The notes under the pieces: generated by a model
What the model was told of the DNA's origin: nothing
Seen by the model: only the letters and a program-made list of their open reading frames with translations
The model's database searches: none
Source of the DNA: Arcobacter lacus
GTDB lineage: Bacteria; Campylobacterota; Campylobacteria; Campylobacterales; Arcobacteraceae
DNA: 64,000 bases
Assembly: GCF_003063295.1 (NCBI RefSeq)
Contig: NZ_MUXF01000001.1
Coordinates: 248,001 to 312,000, forward strand
Direction: 5' to 3'
Part shown: positions 26,495-34,493 of the stretch, one piece after another
Numbering within the stretch: position 1 is the stretch's first letter
Layout of the letters: each line of letters opens with the position of its first letter
Translations under genes and position numbers: made by a program

Positions 26495-26557
26495 TTGTTT
26501 TCCATCCTTTGTTTTCCACAAGCTTTGCTTGAGTTGTTTTCCATCTTTTGTTTTCCA
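26495..26557 (-). repeat. Four TGGAAAACAA repeats and a hairpin at the metK start
   Basis: TTGTTTTCCA (TGGAAAACAA on the coding strand) occurs exactly at 26495-26504, 26509-26518, 26534-26543 and 26548-26557. Each pair is spaced 14 nt apart, so the layout looks like a 39-bp unit present twice. The hairpin CAAGC-TTT-GCTTG (26519-26531) sits between the pairs. Three repeats carry an ATG, so they supply alternative starts near metK. It may be a small duplication or a regulatory leader; no known SAM riboswitch is recognised. Confidence 0.6.
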
Positions 26558-26672
26558 TTTTTTTATCTCTTATAATTGTTAAGAAAATTAAAATAAAAAT
26601 TTAAAGAATTCAATTTCCCCAAAAGGGAAAAAGTTTCTTATTTTAACGAAATTTAACTTATATGTTTTATAT

Positions 26673-28475
26673 TTATTCGACAGTCACAGATTTAGCCAAA
26701 TTTCTTGGCATATCTACGTCATTCCCAAGTCTTATTGAAATTTCCATAGATAAAAGTTGTAAAACAACCAACATTTCAAAAAACTCTAACATATAGTGTT
26801 CTGATTTATTTATTTTTATAAAATCATCAGCCAAATCAAAATCAAGTGCAGAAATAGCACAAATAGTACTATCTCTAGCACTAAGTTCTTCTACGTTTGA
26901 TTTAATTTTATCATAAAGTAAATTTTGTGGCATAAGTGCGATTGTAAAAAGTTCTGGGTCTGCAAGAGCAATAGGACCATGTTTCATTTCACCTGCTGGA
27001 TAACCTTCTGCATGTAAATAAGAAATCTCTTTTAGTTTTAAAGCACCTTCTAAAGCCAATGGATAAAATACATCTCTTCCAATGAAGAAAAATCCATGTC
27101 CATGTAAATATCTTTTTGATAATCTTCTTGTTTTTTCATGTATTTTGTCACTAATACAAAGTGATTTTGGAACTTCTCTTAAAGTGTGAAGTTCAACTTC
27201 TAATTTTTCATTTGAAATTACATTTTTTACTTTTGCAAAATATAAAGATAACATCCAAAGAACAACTGTTTGAGTAGAAAATGCTTTTGTTGAAGCAACA
27301 CCTTTTTCAATTCCAGCTCTTGTAAGAATAGTAAAATCAGCCGTTCTTGTCATAGAAGAGTTATCAACATTACAAATTACTAAAGTTTTTAATCCTGCAT
27401 TTTTTGCCATTTTTAAAGCTTCTAAAGTATCAGCAGTTTCACCACTTTGAGAAATAACTATAAATAAAGTATCTTTAGTTAAAAGTGGTTCTTTATATCT
27501 AAATTCACTTGCTACTTCAACACTACATTTTATTTTAGAAATTCTCTCAAATAAATATGAAGAAGTAAGAGCAGCGTGATATGAAGTACCACAAGCACAA
27601 ATTTTTATCTCATTTATTCCATCAATTATTGATTTATCAATTTCATCAAATAAAATTTCATTATCTTTTATTCTTCCCAACATACAATCACTAACTACAC
27701 TACTTTGCTCATAAATTTCTTTTTCCATAAAAAATCTATATCCATCTTTTTGAGCAAACTGTTTTGATGTTGGTAATGTACTCCATTTATGATTATCACT
27801 GAAAAATTCTATACCTGAAGCAGTTGCAACTCCACCAACTTTGTCTTCTAAATAAACAACATCATTTGCTAAACCAATAAGTGGAGCATCAGATGAAGCA
27901 AATAAAACTTCATTTTCTTCAATTCCTCGTGCAACGATTAAAGGACTTCCTAGTTTATAGAAAAATATTTTTTTAGGTTCTGCTTTTGAGATTAGAAGAA
28001 TTGAAAAAGCACCTTCAAGTCTTGAAACTGTGTTTTGAAAAGCTTTTGTAGCGTCATTTAATTGGTTATTATAATTTTCAAAAAGATGAACTATAACTTC
28101 TGTATCTGTTTGAGAAACAAATTTATGTCCTTTTTGTGTTAACTCATCTTTTAACTCTTTATAGTTTTCAATTATTCCATTATGAACTACATAAGAATAC
28201 TCTCCTAAATGTGGATGAGCATTTAGTTCTGTTGGTTTACCATGAGTTGCCCATCTTGTATGTCCAATTCCTAAATCATAATCTTTAGAAGGTACACTAT
28301 TTACTTTTTCTTCTAAATTTACAAGTTTTCCTAAAGCTTTAAAAACATCAATATTATCATCTTTAAGTACAGCGATTCCAGCACTATCATAACCTCTATA
28401 CTCTAACTCTTTTAAACCATCTAATAATAATTTTGTAGTATTTTTTTTACCTATATATCCAACTATTCCACACAT
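26673..28475 (-). CDS. glmS: Glutamine-fructose-6-phosphate aminotransferase (isomerizing)
   Basis: GlmS makes glucosamine-6-phosphate for cell wall and lipopolysaccharide synthesis. The 600-residue protein starts MCGIVGYIG, so Cys2 is the glutaminase nucleophile after Met removal. It has 'GHTRWATHG' in the glutaminase domain and two SIS sugar-isomerase domains ('CGTSYHAAL', 'SQSGETADTLEAL' and 'EGALKLKEISYLHAEGYPAGE'), ending in the family's PRNLAKSVTVE. Length is typical. The hairpin TTTCCCC/GGGAAA region just downstream (26618-26632) separates it from metK. No glmS ribozyme is visible upstream. Confidence 0.98.
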   Translation of the reverse strand: MCGIVGYIGKKNTTKLLLDGLKELEYRGYDSAGIAVLKDDNIDVFKALGKLVNLEEKVNSVPSKDYDLGIGHTRWATHGKPTELNAHPHLGEYSYVVHNGIIENYKELKDELTQKGHKFVSQTDTEVIVHLFENYNNQLNDATKAFQNTVSRLEGAFSILLISKAEPKKIFFYKLGSPLIVARGIEENEVLFASSDAPLIGLANDVVYLEDKVGGVATASGIEFFSDNHKWSTLPTSKQFAQKDGYRFFMEKEIYEQSSVVSDCMLGRIKDNEILFDEIDKSIIDGINEIKICACGTSYHAALTSSYLFERISKIKCSVEVASEFRYKEPLLTKDTLFIVISQSGETADTLEALKMAKNAGLKTLVICNVDNSSMTRTADFTILTRAGIEKGVASTKAFSTQTVVLWMLSLYFAKVKNVISNEKLEVELHTLREVPKSLCISDKIHEKTRRLSKRYLHGHGFFFIGRDVFYPLALEGALKLKEISYLHAEGYPAGEMKHGPIALADPELFTIALMPQNLLYDKIKSNVEELSARDSTICAISALDFDLADDFIKINKSEHYMLEFFEMLVVLQLLSMEISIRLGNDVDMPRNLAKSVTVE

Positions 28476-28524
28476 TCTATAAAACCTTTATATATTTTTC
28501 AAGATTGATTATATTGAATAATCA

Positions 28525-29298
28525 CTAAATATTTAGTTTTTCAATTAATTTATTATGTATTTTTCCATTTGTTGCCACTATATATTTATCTTCAAATAAA
28601 TTATACTCTCCACCACTTATATTCGTGATTCTTCCACCTGCTTCACTTAAAATTAAAACTCCAGCACTTACATCCCAAGGTTTTAAATTCATCTCATAAT
28701 ATCCCTCAAAAGTTCCTCTTGCAACAAGGCATAAGTCAATAGAAGCACTTCCTAATCTTCTTAAATCTTGACAAAAAGGTAAAACATCTTTTATTTTTTT
28801 CAAAATATCTTTTAAATCACTTTCATTTGAACCACTTGTATATGGAAATCCTGTAGCAATAAGTGATTTTTGTAAATCTTCTTCATTACTTACTTTTAAT
28901 TTTTTACCATTTAAAAAAGCACCTTTTCCCGCTCTAGCAAAATATAACTCATCTAAAATTGGATTATAAACAACAGCTAAAAAAGGTTTTTTGTTTTTAT
29001 AAACTCCAACAGATATAGCTGTATGTGGAACACCATTTACAAAATTTGTAGTTCCATCTATTGGATCAATTATAATTGAATTATTAAACTCTACTTTTGA
29101 GTTATCTGACTCTTCAGCTATGATATTAAACTCTTGAAAATGTTTACTAAAATGTTTTTTTAGATAGTTTTCAACAGCAATATCATATTTTGTCACTAAA
29201 TCTTTTTTTGCTTTAAAAGATACTTCTTTATCTGAATAATAACCATTTTTAAGTATTTTTCCAGCTTTTTTTATAATTTTTATTAATTTCTTTTTCAT
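28525..29298 (-). CDS. Inositol monophosphatase family phosphatase (SuhB-like)
   Basis: The 257-residue protein belongs to the Mg-dependent inositol-monophosphatase superfamily. It has 'IIAEESD', the metal-binding 'IIDPIDGTTNFVNG' and 'KPWDVSAGVLILSEAGG'. Bacterial members hydrolyse sugar or nucleotide phosphates, and SuhB also acts in rRNA antitermination; which applies here is not readable. It lies 49 nt upstream of glmS on the same strand and may share a transcript. It has an AGGA ribosome-binding site. Active-site residues look complete. Confidence 0.88.
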   Translation of the reverse strand: MKKKLIKIIKKAGKILKNGYYSDKEVSFKAKKDLVTKYDIAVENYLKKHFSKHFQEFNIIAEESDNSKVEFNNSIIIDPIDGTTNFVNGVPHTAISVGVYKNKKPFLAVVYNPILDELYFARAGKGAFLNGKKLKVSNEEDLQKSLIATGFPYTSGSNESDLKDILKKIKDVLPFCQDLRRLGSASIDLCLVARGTFEGYYEMNLKPWDVSAGVLILSEAGGRITNISGGEYNLFEDKYIVATNGKIHNKLIEKLNI

Positions 29299-29362
29299 AG
29301 GATTTCCTAAATTTTTTCAGTATTTTATCTAATTGAAACAAAATATATGTAAAATCCTTTTT

Positions 29363-29926
29363 ATGAAAGATTTTATTCCTACTTTAAATCAAAACTTTAC
29401 TTTTGGAAATTGTAAAAATTGTCAAGCACATTGTTGTAGTGGTTTATATGGAAGCATATATTCTCAAATCTTAAAAGAAGAGTTTGAATCCGTTTATAAA
29501 AATTTTCCTATATTATTTATATTTGGAACTTTAGGTTTTATAAAACCTGTTATTTTGTTGTCTAATGGCTTTGATTTTTGCCCACATTTAAAAAACTTTA
29601 AATGTACGATTTATGAAAATCGTCCAATTGTATGTAAAACTTATCCTTTAAGTCCAAATTTAGATAATCAAATTTATATAGATAGTTCTTGCCCTGAAAT
29701 AAATAAAGGAGAAGAGCCTTTTAAGTTTGAAGAAAGTTATTTTAAAAACTATCAAGAAAAATATATAGAGACTCATTTTGAATTTGAAAATCTTAAAAAA
29801 GAAGATTTTCAACTCGTTTATAATATAAAAAATGAAAATTTTTATAAATACATAGGAAATGAAAATTCTAGTTATTTAAAACTACATATACTTTCACTTA
29901 AAAACTTACACAAATTAGAGCTTTAA
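29363..29926 (+). CDS. YkgJ-type cysteine-cluster protein
   Basis: The 187-residue protein has the Cys-cluster pattern 'CKNCQAHCCSG', then 'FDFCPHLKNFKCTIYENRPIVCKTYPLSP' with a further Cys in 'SSCPE'. This is the zinc- or iron-sulfur-binding CxxCxxCC family (YkgJ/UPF0153), whose biochemical role is unknown. I use the ATG at 29363; an in-frame TTG at 29333 would add ten residues ahead of the domain. It is a single plus-strand gene between two minus-strand blocks, convergent with the diguanylate cyclase gene. Confidence 0.75.
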   Translation: MKDFIPTLNQNFTFGNCKNCQAHCCSGLYGSIYSQILKEEFESVYKNFPILFIFGTLGFIKPVILLSNGFDFCPHLKNFKCTIYENRPIVCKTYPLSPNLDNQIYIDSSCPEINKGEEPFKFEESYFKNYQEKYIETHFEFENLKKEDFQLVYNIKNENFYKYIGNENSSYLKLHILSLKNLHKLEL

Positions 29927-29951
29927 AATATAAAAAAATTATTTATATTTT
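29925..29951. terminator. Possible bidirectional terminator, AT-only hairpin
   Basis: AAAATATAAA (29925-29934) and TTTATATTTT (29942-29951) form a 10-bp A-T stem with a 7-nt loop between two convergent genes, overlapping both 3' ends. There are no G-C pairs, so strength is doubtful. Confidence 0.35.
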
Positions 29952-32591
29952 AATTATTACTTGATTTCTACCTTTTTCTTTTGCGTTATATAAAGCTTCA
30001 TCTGCTCTTTGAAATATATCTTCTGTTTTTTCGTTTTGTTTATAAATCGTTGCACCAATAGAGCAAGTTATATGTTCAACTTCTTCAAAATGATTTTCTT
30101 CAATAGCTTTTCTAATATTTTCTAAAACTTTTCTTGCATTATGTGTAGTTTTAACTTTTAAAAGTAAAATAAACTCTTCTCCTCCCCAACGAATCAATAA
30201 ATCATCATTTCTTGAAGATTTTTTAATAACATTTACAAACTCTTTTAAAACTTTATCACCTGTATTGTGTCCATAAGTATCATTTACTTTTTTGAAAAAA
30301 TCAATATCCAATATAGCAAAAACTAATATATCTTCTTTTGTGTACTCTTTTACAATCAATTTAAAATGTGATTCATAATATTCTCTATTAAATGCACCAG
30401 TTAATTTATCATGGTTTGTTTTATCTTCTAATAATATTTGTTTTAAAATAGTATCACTTATATCAGTAAGAGATATCAAATATTTTTCATTTTCCAATTC
30501 AACTACTGAAATATTAAATACTTTTTTTGTTTCTGTTAAAGGATGAATAATAGAAACTATTCTTTTTTCTAAATCTAAGTTTAAAATATTTTCAATCCAA
30601 CTAGAATCATTTTTGATTTTTCCTAAATGAAAAAACAACTCTTCTTGTAAAAAAGTATATATTAAACATTGGTGTTTATCTTGAAACTCTTTCAAATCTT
30701 TACAATCAAAAAATTCAAGAAAAAATTTATTTGCAAAAATAGGTCCAAAATCATTTATAATAAAAATCATATTTGGTTGAATATCTAAAATTGTATTAAT
30801 AAATTTTTTCTGTTCAGATAATCTTCTATTTAAAAATTTTAATTTCACGTAAAAAAATAAAATAAACAAAAAAATCACTATAAATGGTAAAATTATTTGC
30901 CATAATAAAACATAATCTATATCTTTTTCATATATAGTATATGCCCATTTATCTATCAACTCTTTGATTTGGCTAGAAGGTATTGCATTTATTGTTTTTT
31001 GTAAAACATCAAATAATATTCTGTCATCTTTATTTATACCAGATACAAACTCTATTTCATCACTTGTTTTTCCTGCAATTTTCAAATGACTTGAATATTC
31101 TGTTTGAATCTTATATGCAACACTATATAAAGAACCAATAAATGCGTAAATTTTGCCTTCTTTTAGTTGTTTTAAACCCTCTTTTGTATTTTCAACTTCA
31201 ATAATATTTAAATTTGAATATTTATTTCTAAAATAATCAATATTTACATAATCTTTTGAAATTGCTATTTTTTTATTTTTTATATCTTCAATTTTATTAA
31301 TAAAAGAGACATCAAGTTTTGTAGCGATTACTAAAGGAACTTTAAAAATAGTACTTGTAAGTTTTAACTCATTTTCAGTTTTTGGTGTTTTAATAACTAA
31401 AGATGAAAAATCACATTTTTTATTTTTAATAAATTCTATTGTTTCATCCTGAGAAGTCGTTTTTACTACTTCAAATTTTGTTGATAAATGTTTTTCTACT
31501 ATACTAAAATAATCAGCTCCAATTCCTGTATATTTGTTATTTGCATCCAATTTTTCATAAGGATTCCAATCAGAATCTATACACATTTTTATAGGTTGTT
31601 TATCTTCTAAATAGGCTTCCTCTTTCATATTCAAATCAAATTCATTTATACTTAAATCATTAAAAATAATATTTGTAAAATCTATTGTATTTTGTGCTAA
31701 TCCTAAAACTTTATAAATACTAAAAATTTTTTCTAGTTTTTCTGGTGTTATTTTTCCTATTTCATTTGTGTTATGATAAGCCAATTTTTTTAGTTCATTT
31801 GCTTCATAAATCAAAGCTTCTTTTGATTTATTTTGAGAATTATATTTTTTATAAATTATTTCAACTGTTTCATTTATATTTGAAAAAGCATAATCCCAAC
31901 CTTTTAAAGATGCTTCTTTAAATCTTTTTACCTCATCTTTTTGATTTTCTGAATATTTTTTACTTGTAGCTAAAATATCACTATAAAAATCAAACCCAAA
32001 ATCTTTTGGATTAAAAATCACTGGATTTCCACCTAACTCTTTTAAAACATAAGGTTCATTTGAAATATATGATGCAATTAAATCTGTTTTACCATCTAAT
32101 AAATCTTTTGTATTAAATGATGGTGTTTGAATTATTAAATCTTTGAGTTTTAAACCTTGAGAAAATATCATAGATAAAAGAGAAACGTCTGCACTTAAAT
32201 CACCTGAAGTCATAACTCGTTTATTTTTTAATTCGCTTAATGATGTAATATTTGAACTTTTATCAACAAGTAACACTAAAGGACTTGATTGAAAAATTGT
32301 TGCTAAATAAATCAACTCTTTTCCTTTTGAAATATCAATCATAGAAGTTGGTCGAAGAACAGCATATTCTATTTTTCCATTATCTAAGTTTTCAATTGTA
32401 TTTAAGTTTTCTTGCCACTCTTTTAAATCAACATCTAAACCCGAATCTTTATAAAAACCTTTTTCTTTCGCGATTATATATCCTGCAAATTGGAATTGAT
32501 ATTTCCAAGGAAGTTGTAAAGTTACATTTTTTTGCTCATTTGAAATTAATGAAGTGCATATAAAAATAATTATTAGAAATATTTTTTTCAT
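29943..32591 (-). CDS. Membrane diguanylate cyclase with two periplasmic substrate-binding domains
   Basis: This 882-residue sensor has a signal peptide or first membrane helix. An NMT1/ThiY-like binding domain follows (about 22-300; 'LPWKYQFQFAGYIIAKEKGFYKDSG'), then an amino-acid-type SBP_bac_3 domain (about 330-555; 'IKMCIDSDWNPYEKLDANNKYTG'). A membrane helix near 570, a PAS-like region and a GGDEF domain end the protein. The catalytic motif is GGEEF, and RNDD five residues upstream of it is the inhibitory I-site. It should make cyclic di-GMP in response to periplasmic ligands such as pyrimidine precursors or amino acids (inferred from domain families). It is not part of an ABC transporter, since the binding domains are fused to the cyclase. 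Confidence 0.9.
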   Translation of the reverse strand: MKKIFLIIIFICTSLISNEQKNVTLQLPWKYQFQFAGYIIAKEKGFYKDSGLDVDLKEWQENLNTIENLDNGKIEYAVLRPTSMIDISKGKELIYLATIFQSSPLVLLVDKSSNITSLSELKNKRVMTSGDLSADVSLLSMIFSQGLKLKDLIIQTPSFNTKDLLDGKTDLIASYISNEPYVLKELGGNPVIFNPKDFGFDFYSDILATSKKYSENQKDEVKRFKEASLKGWDYAFSNINETVEIIYKKYNSQNKSKEALIYEANELKKLAYHNTNEIGKITPEKLEKIFSIYKVLGLAQNTIDFTNIIFNDLSINEFDLNMKEEAYLEDKQPIKMCIDSDWNPYEKLDANNKYTGIGADYFSIVEKHLSTKFEVVKTTSQDETIEFIKNKKCDFSSLVIKTPKTENELKLTSTIFKVPLVIATKLDVSFINKIEDIKNKKIAISKDYVNIDYFRNKYSNLNIIEVENTKEGLKQLKEGKIYAFIGSLYSVAYKIQTEYSSHLKIAGKTSDEIEFVSGINKDDRILFDVLQKTINAIPSSQIKELIDKWAYTIYEKDIDYVLLWQIILPFIVIFLFILFFYVKLKFLNRRLSEQKKFINTILDIQPNMIFIINDFGPIFANKFFLEFFDCKDLKEFQDKHQCLIYTFLQEELFFHLGKIKNDSSWIENILNLDLEKRIVSIIHPLTETKKVFNISVVELENEKYLISLTDISDTILKQILLEDKTNHDKLTGAFNREYYESHFKLIVKEYTKEDILVFAILDIDFFKKVNDTYGHNTGDKVLKEFVNVIKKSSRNDDLLIRWGGEEFILLLKVKTTHNARKVLENIRKAIEENHFEEVEHITCSIGATIYKQNEKTEDIFQRADEALYNAKEKGRNQVIIKI

Positions 32592-32790
32592 TTAGACTTT
32601 AACCTTTTAAATTGCGAATTATTTGGATTTTTATATTTTTGTAGAATAAAAATAAAACGATAATAATACTTTAATAATAATTAATTATTAATTACTCAAA
32701 ATATTATTATTATGAACAAAAATTCATATTTAATTCATCATATATTCATATTCAAAGATTAAACTTTCAAAAAATAAGAAAGGAGTTATC
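32592..32790. promoter_or_regulatory. Upstream region of the ABC/heme-copper-like operon with 11-bp-spaced TTCAT repeats
   Basis: This 199-bp divergent region has three TTCAT boxes on the plus strand at 32723-32727, 32734-32738 and 32745-32749, exactly 11 bp apart, with a TTCAA at 32751. Direct repeats at one-turn spacing are typical of OmpR/PhoB-type response regulators, and such a regulator (38702-39379) is encoded in this operon. The rest is very AT-rich, with a TAAT-type palindrome near 32670-32695. A ribosome-binding site AAAGGAG lies at 32779-32785. Confidence 0.45.
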
Positions 32791-33873
32791 TTGGTTTCAT
32801 ATGCTTTTAAAGCACTATTTGCAAATAAACTAAAAACCTTTTTAATCGTTTTAAGTCTGATTTTTTCGATAGTTTCTATATTTTTGATTAGTTCTATTTC
32901 AAATGGAGTTATCTCTATGTATTCAACACTTCTAAAAAGTGATGGAGATATTATAGTTACTCAAGCAAAAATATCTGATACATTTTTTTCAAATGTAAAT
33001 ATCAACTTAATTGAACAAATAAATAACTTAAAAGATATAAAAGATACATCAGCGATGATTGTAGGAGCAAGTCCTGTTGAAAAACTTCCAATCATTGCAG
33101 TTTATGGAGTAACGCAAAATAGATTTAAAAATTACACTTTAACACAAGGAAAATATCCATCACAAAATGAAGTAATTATTGGAAAATCAATATTTGAACA
33201 ACTAGTAAATAAAAATGAGATTCAAATTGCAAATAAAAGTTTCAAAATCTCTGGAGTTTTTAAAAGTGAAATTGGTTTTGAAAATGGTGGTGTTGTTTTA
33301 AATATAGATGATGCTGGAAAGATTTTTAATAAATCAGCTTCAATGATTTTAGTAAACACAACTTTAAATGCAGATGTTGAAAATATTATAAAAGAGATTA
33401 AAAATTTATCAGAAGATATTGATGTTAAATCAACACAAAATTTTGTAGATAACTACAACCAATTTAAAATCATAAAAACTTCATCAAATGTTATTTCATT
33501 TATTGCTTTTTCTATGGGTTTACTTGGAATTGTAAGCCTTATGAGCATCACAATAAATCAAAGAAAAGCTGAATTTGGAATAAAAAGAGCTTTAGGAATA
33601 AAAACTTCAAAAATCGTTTATTCAATAATGATTGAGAGTTTTTTACTTGGAGTTTTTAGTTTTATTTGTGCCTTTATTATTTCAAATGTAACTTTGTATT
33701 TTGTAAAAAATGCAAAAACTCTACAAGGTTATGTAAATGGAGAAATATCTGTTGAACTAGCTTTTTATATCTTTGTTACTTCTATTTTAATGGCGATTAT
33801 TGGTTCAATAATTCCAGCTTTAAATGCTGCAAAAACTGATCCAGTTGAGCTTATTCAAGGAAATAAAATATGA
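32791..33873 (+). CDS. MacB/FtsX-like ABC transporter permease
   Basis: The 360-residue protein has an N-terminal membrane helix (about 15-38), a 200-residue extracytoplasmic MacB-type core domain and three C-terminal helices, ending with 'IIPALNAAKTDPVELIQGNKI'. This is the layout of type VII ABC permeases (LolCE, MacB, FtsX). The start is a TTG at 32791, five nt after AAAGGAG; no nearby ATG fits. The stop overlaps the ATPase gene by 4 nt (ATGA). Members of this class act mechanically on periplasmic substrates such as lipoproteins or peptides. Substrate is unknown here. Confidence 0.88.
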   Translation: MVSYAFKALFANKLKTFLIVLSLIFSIVSIFLISSISNGVISMYSTLLKSDGDIIVTQAKISDTFFSNVNINLIEQINNLKDIKDTSAMIVGASPVEKLPIIAVYGVTQNRFKNYTLTQGKYPSQNEVIIGKSIFEQLVNKNEIQIANKSFKISGVFKSEIGFENGGVVLNIDDAGKIFNKSASMILVNTTLNADVENIIKEIKNLSEDIDVKSTQNFVDNYNQFKIIKTSSNVISFIAFSMGLLGIVSLMSITINQRKAEFGIKRALGIKTSKIVYSIMIESFLLGVFSFICAFIISNVTLYFVKNAKTLQGYVNGEISVELAFYIFVTSILMAIIGSIIPALNAAKTDPVELIQGNKI

Positions 33874-34493
33874 TAAAAGCAGTTCATTTAACACACTATT
33901 ATAATAAAGATTTAGCTTTAGAAAATATAAATTTACAAATAAACAAAGGAGAATTTATATGTTTAGTAGGTGAAAGCGGAAGTGGAAAATCTACACTTTT
34001 ATCACTTTTATCTACACTTTTAAAACAAACAAGTGGTCAACTTTTTTTTGAAGGAAAGAATTATAAAGATATAGAAGATATCGATAGTTTTAGAAGAACA
34101 AATATCGGTTTTATCTTTCAATTTCATTATTTAATAAACTATTTAACAGTTAAAGAAAATATAAAACTCGCAAAAGAAAAAGCAACACATGAGGAAATTT
34201 ATAATCTATTAAAAATTTTGAAAATAGAAAATCTAATAGATAAATATCCAAACGAAATTTCAGGAGGTCAAAAACAAAGAGTTGCAATAGCAAGAGCTTT
34301 GATAAACAAACCAAAAGTAATAATCGCAGATGAACCAACAGGAAATTTAGATTCAAAAAACTCTTTAAACGTTTTTGAAATCTTTAAAAAATTAAGTGAA
34401 AGTGGAACAACAATAATAGTTGCTACACATGATAAAGATTTAGCAAAGTTTGCAAATAAAATTTATGAGGTGAAAGATGGAAAAATCAGTTAA
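33870..34493 (+). CDS. LolD/MacB-type ABC transporter ATPase
   Basis: The 207-residue ATPase has Walker A GESGSGKST, 'FIFQFHYLINYLTVKENI' around the Q-loop, signature 'ISGGQKQRVAIARALI', Walker B 'VIIADEPTGNLDSKNS' and H-loop 'VATHD'. The 'ADEPTGNLDS' pattern is characteristic of the LolD/MacB/FtsE group and matches the permease encoded immediately upstream (4-nt overlap). The two should form a homodimeric transporter. The 3' end overlaps the next gene by 17 nt, indicating tight coupling with the heme-copper-like protein. Confidence 0.92.
   Translation: MIKAVHLTHYYNKDLALENINLQINKGEFICLVGESGSGKSTLLSLLSTLLKQTSGQLFFEGKNYKDIEDIDSFRRTNIGFIFQFHYLINYLTVKENIKLAKEKATHEEIYNLLKILKIENLIDKYPNEISGGQKQRVAIARALINKPKVIIADEPTGNLDSKNSLNVFEIFKKLSESGTTIIVATHDKDLAKFANKIYEVKDGKIS

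Noticed and set aside
26558-26672. SAM riboswitch before metK or glmS-type ribozyme
   Set aside because: Only one short CCCC/GGG hairpin (near 26618-26632) is visible; none of the conserved cores of known SAM riboswitches or the ribozyme can be recognised, and the latter should lie upstream of glmS.
29943-32591. Substrate-binding subunit of an ABC importer
   Set aside because: The binding domains are fused to a membrane helix and a GGDEF cyclase, and no importer permease or ATPase is adjacent.
32660-32720. TAAT/ATTA palindromes in the divergent region as an attachment site or origin
   Set aside because: They are simple AT-only repeats expected in this composition, with no DnaA boxes or integrase gene nearby.
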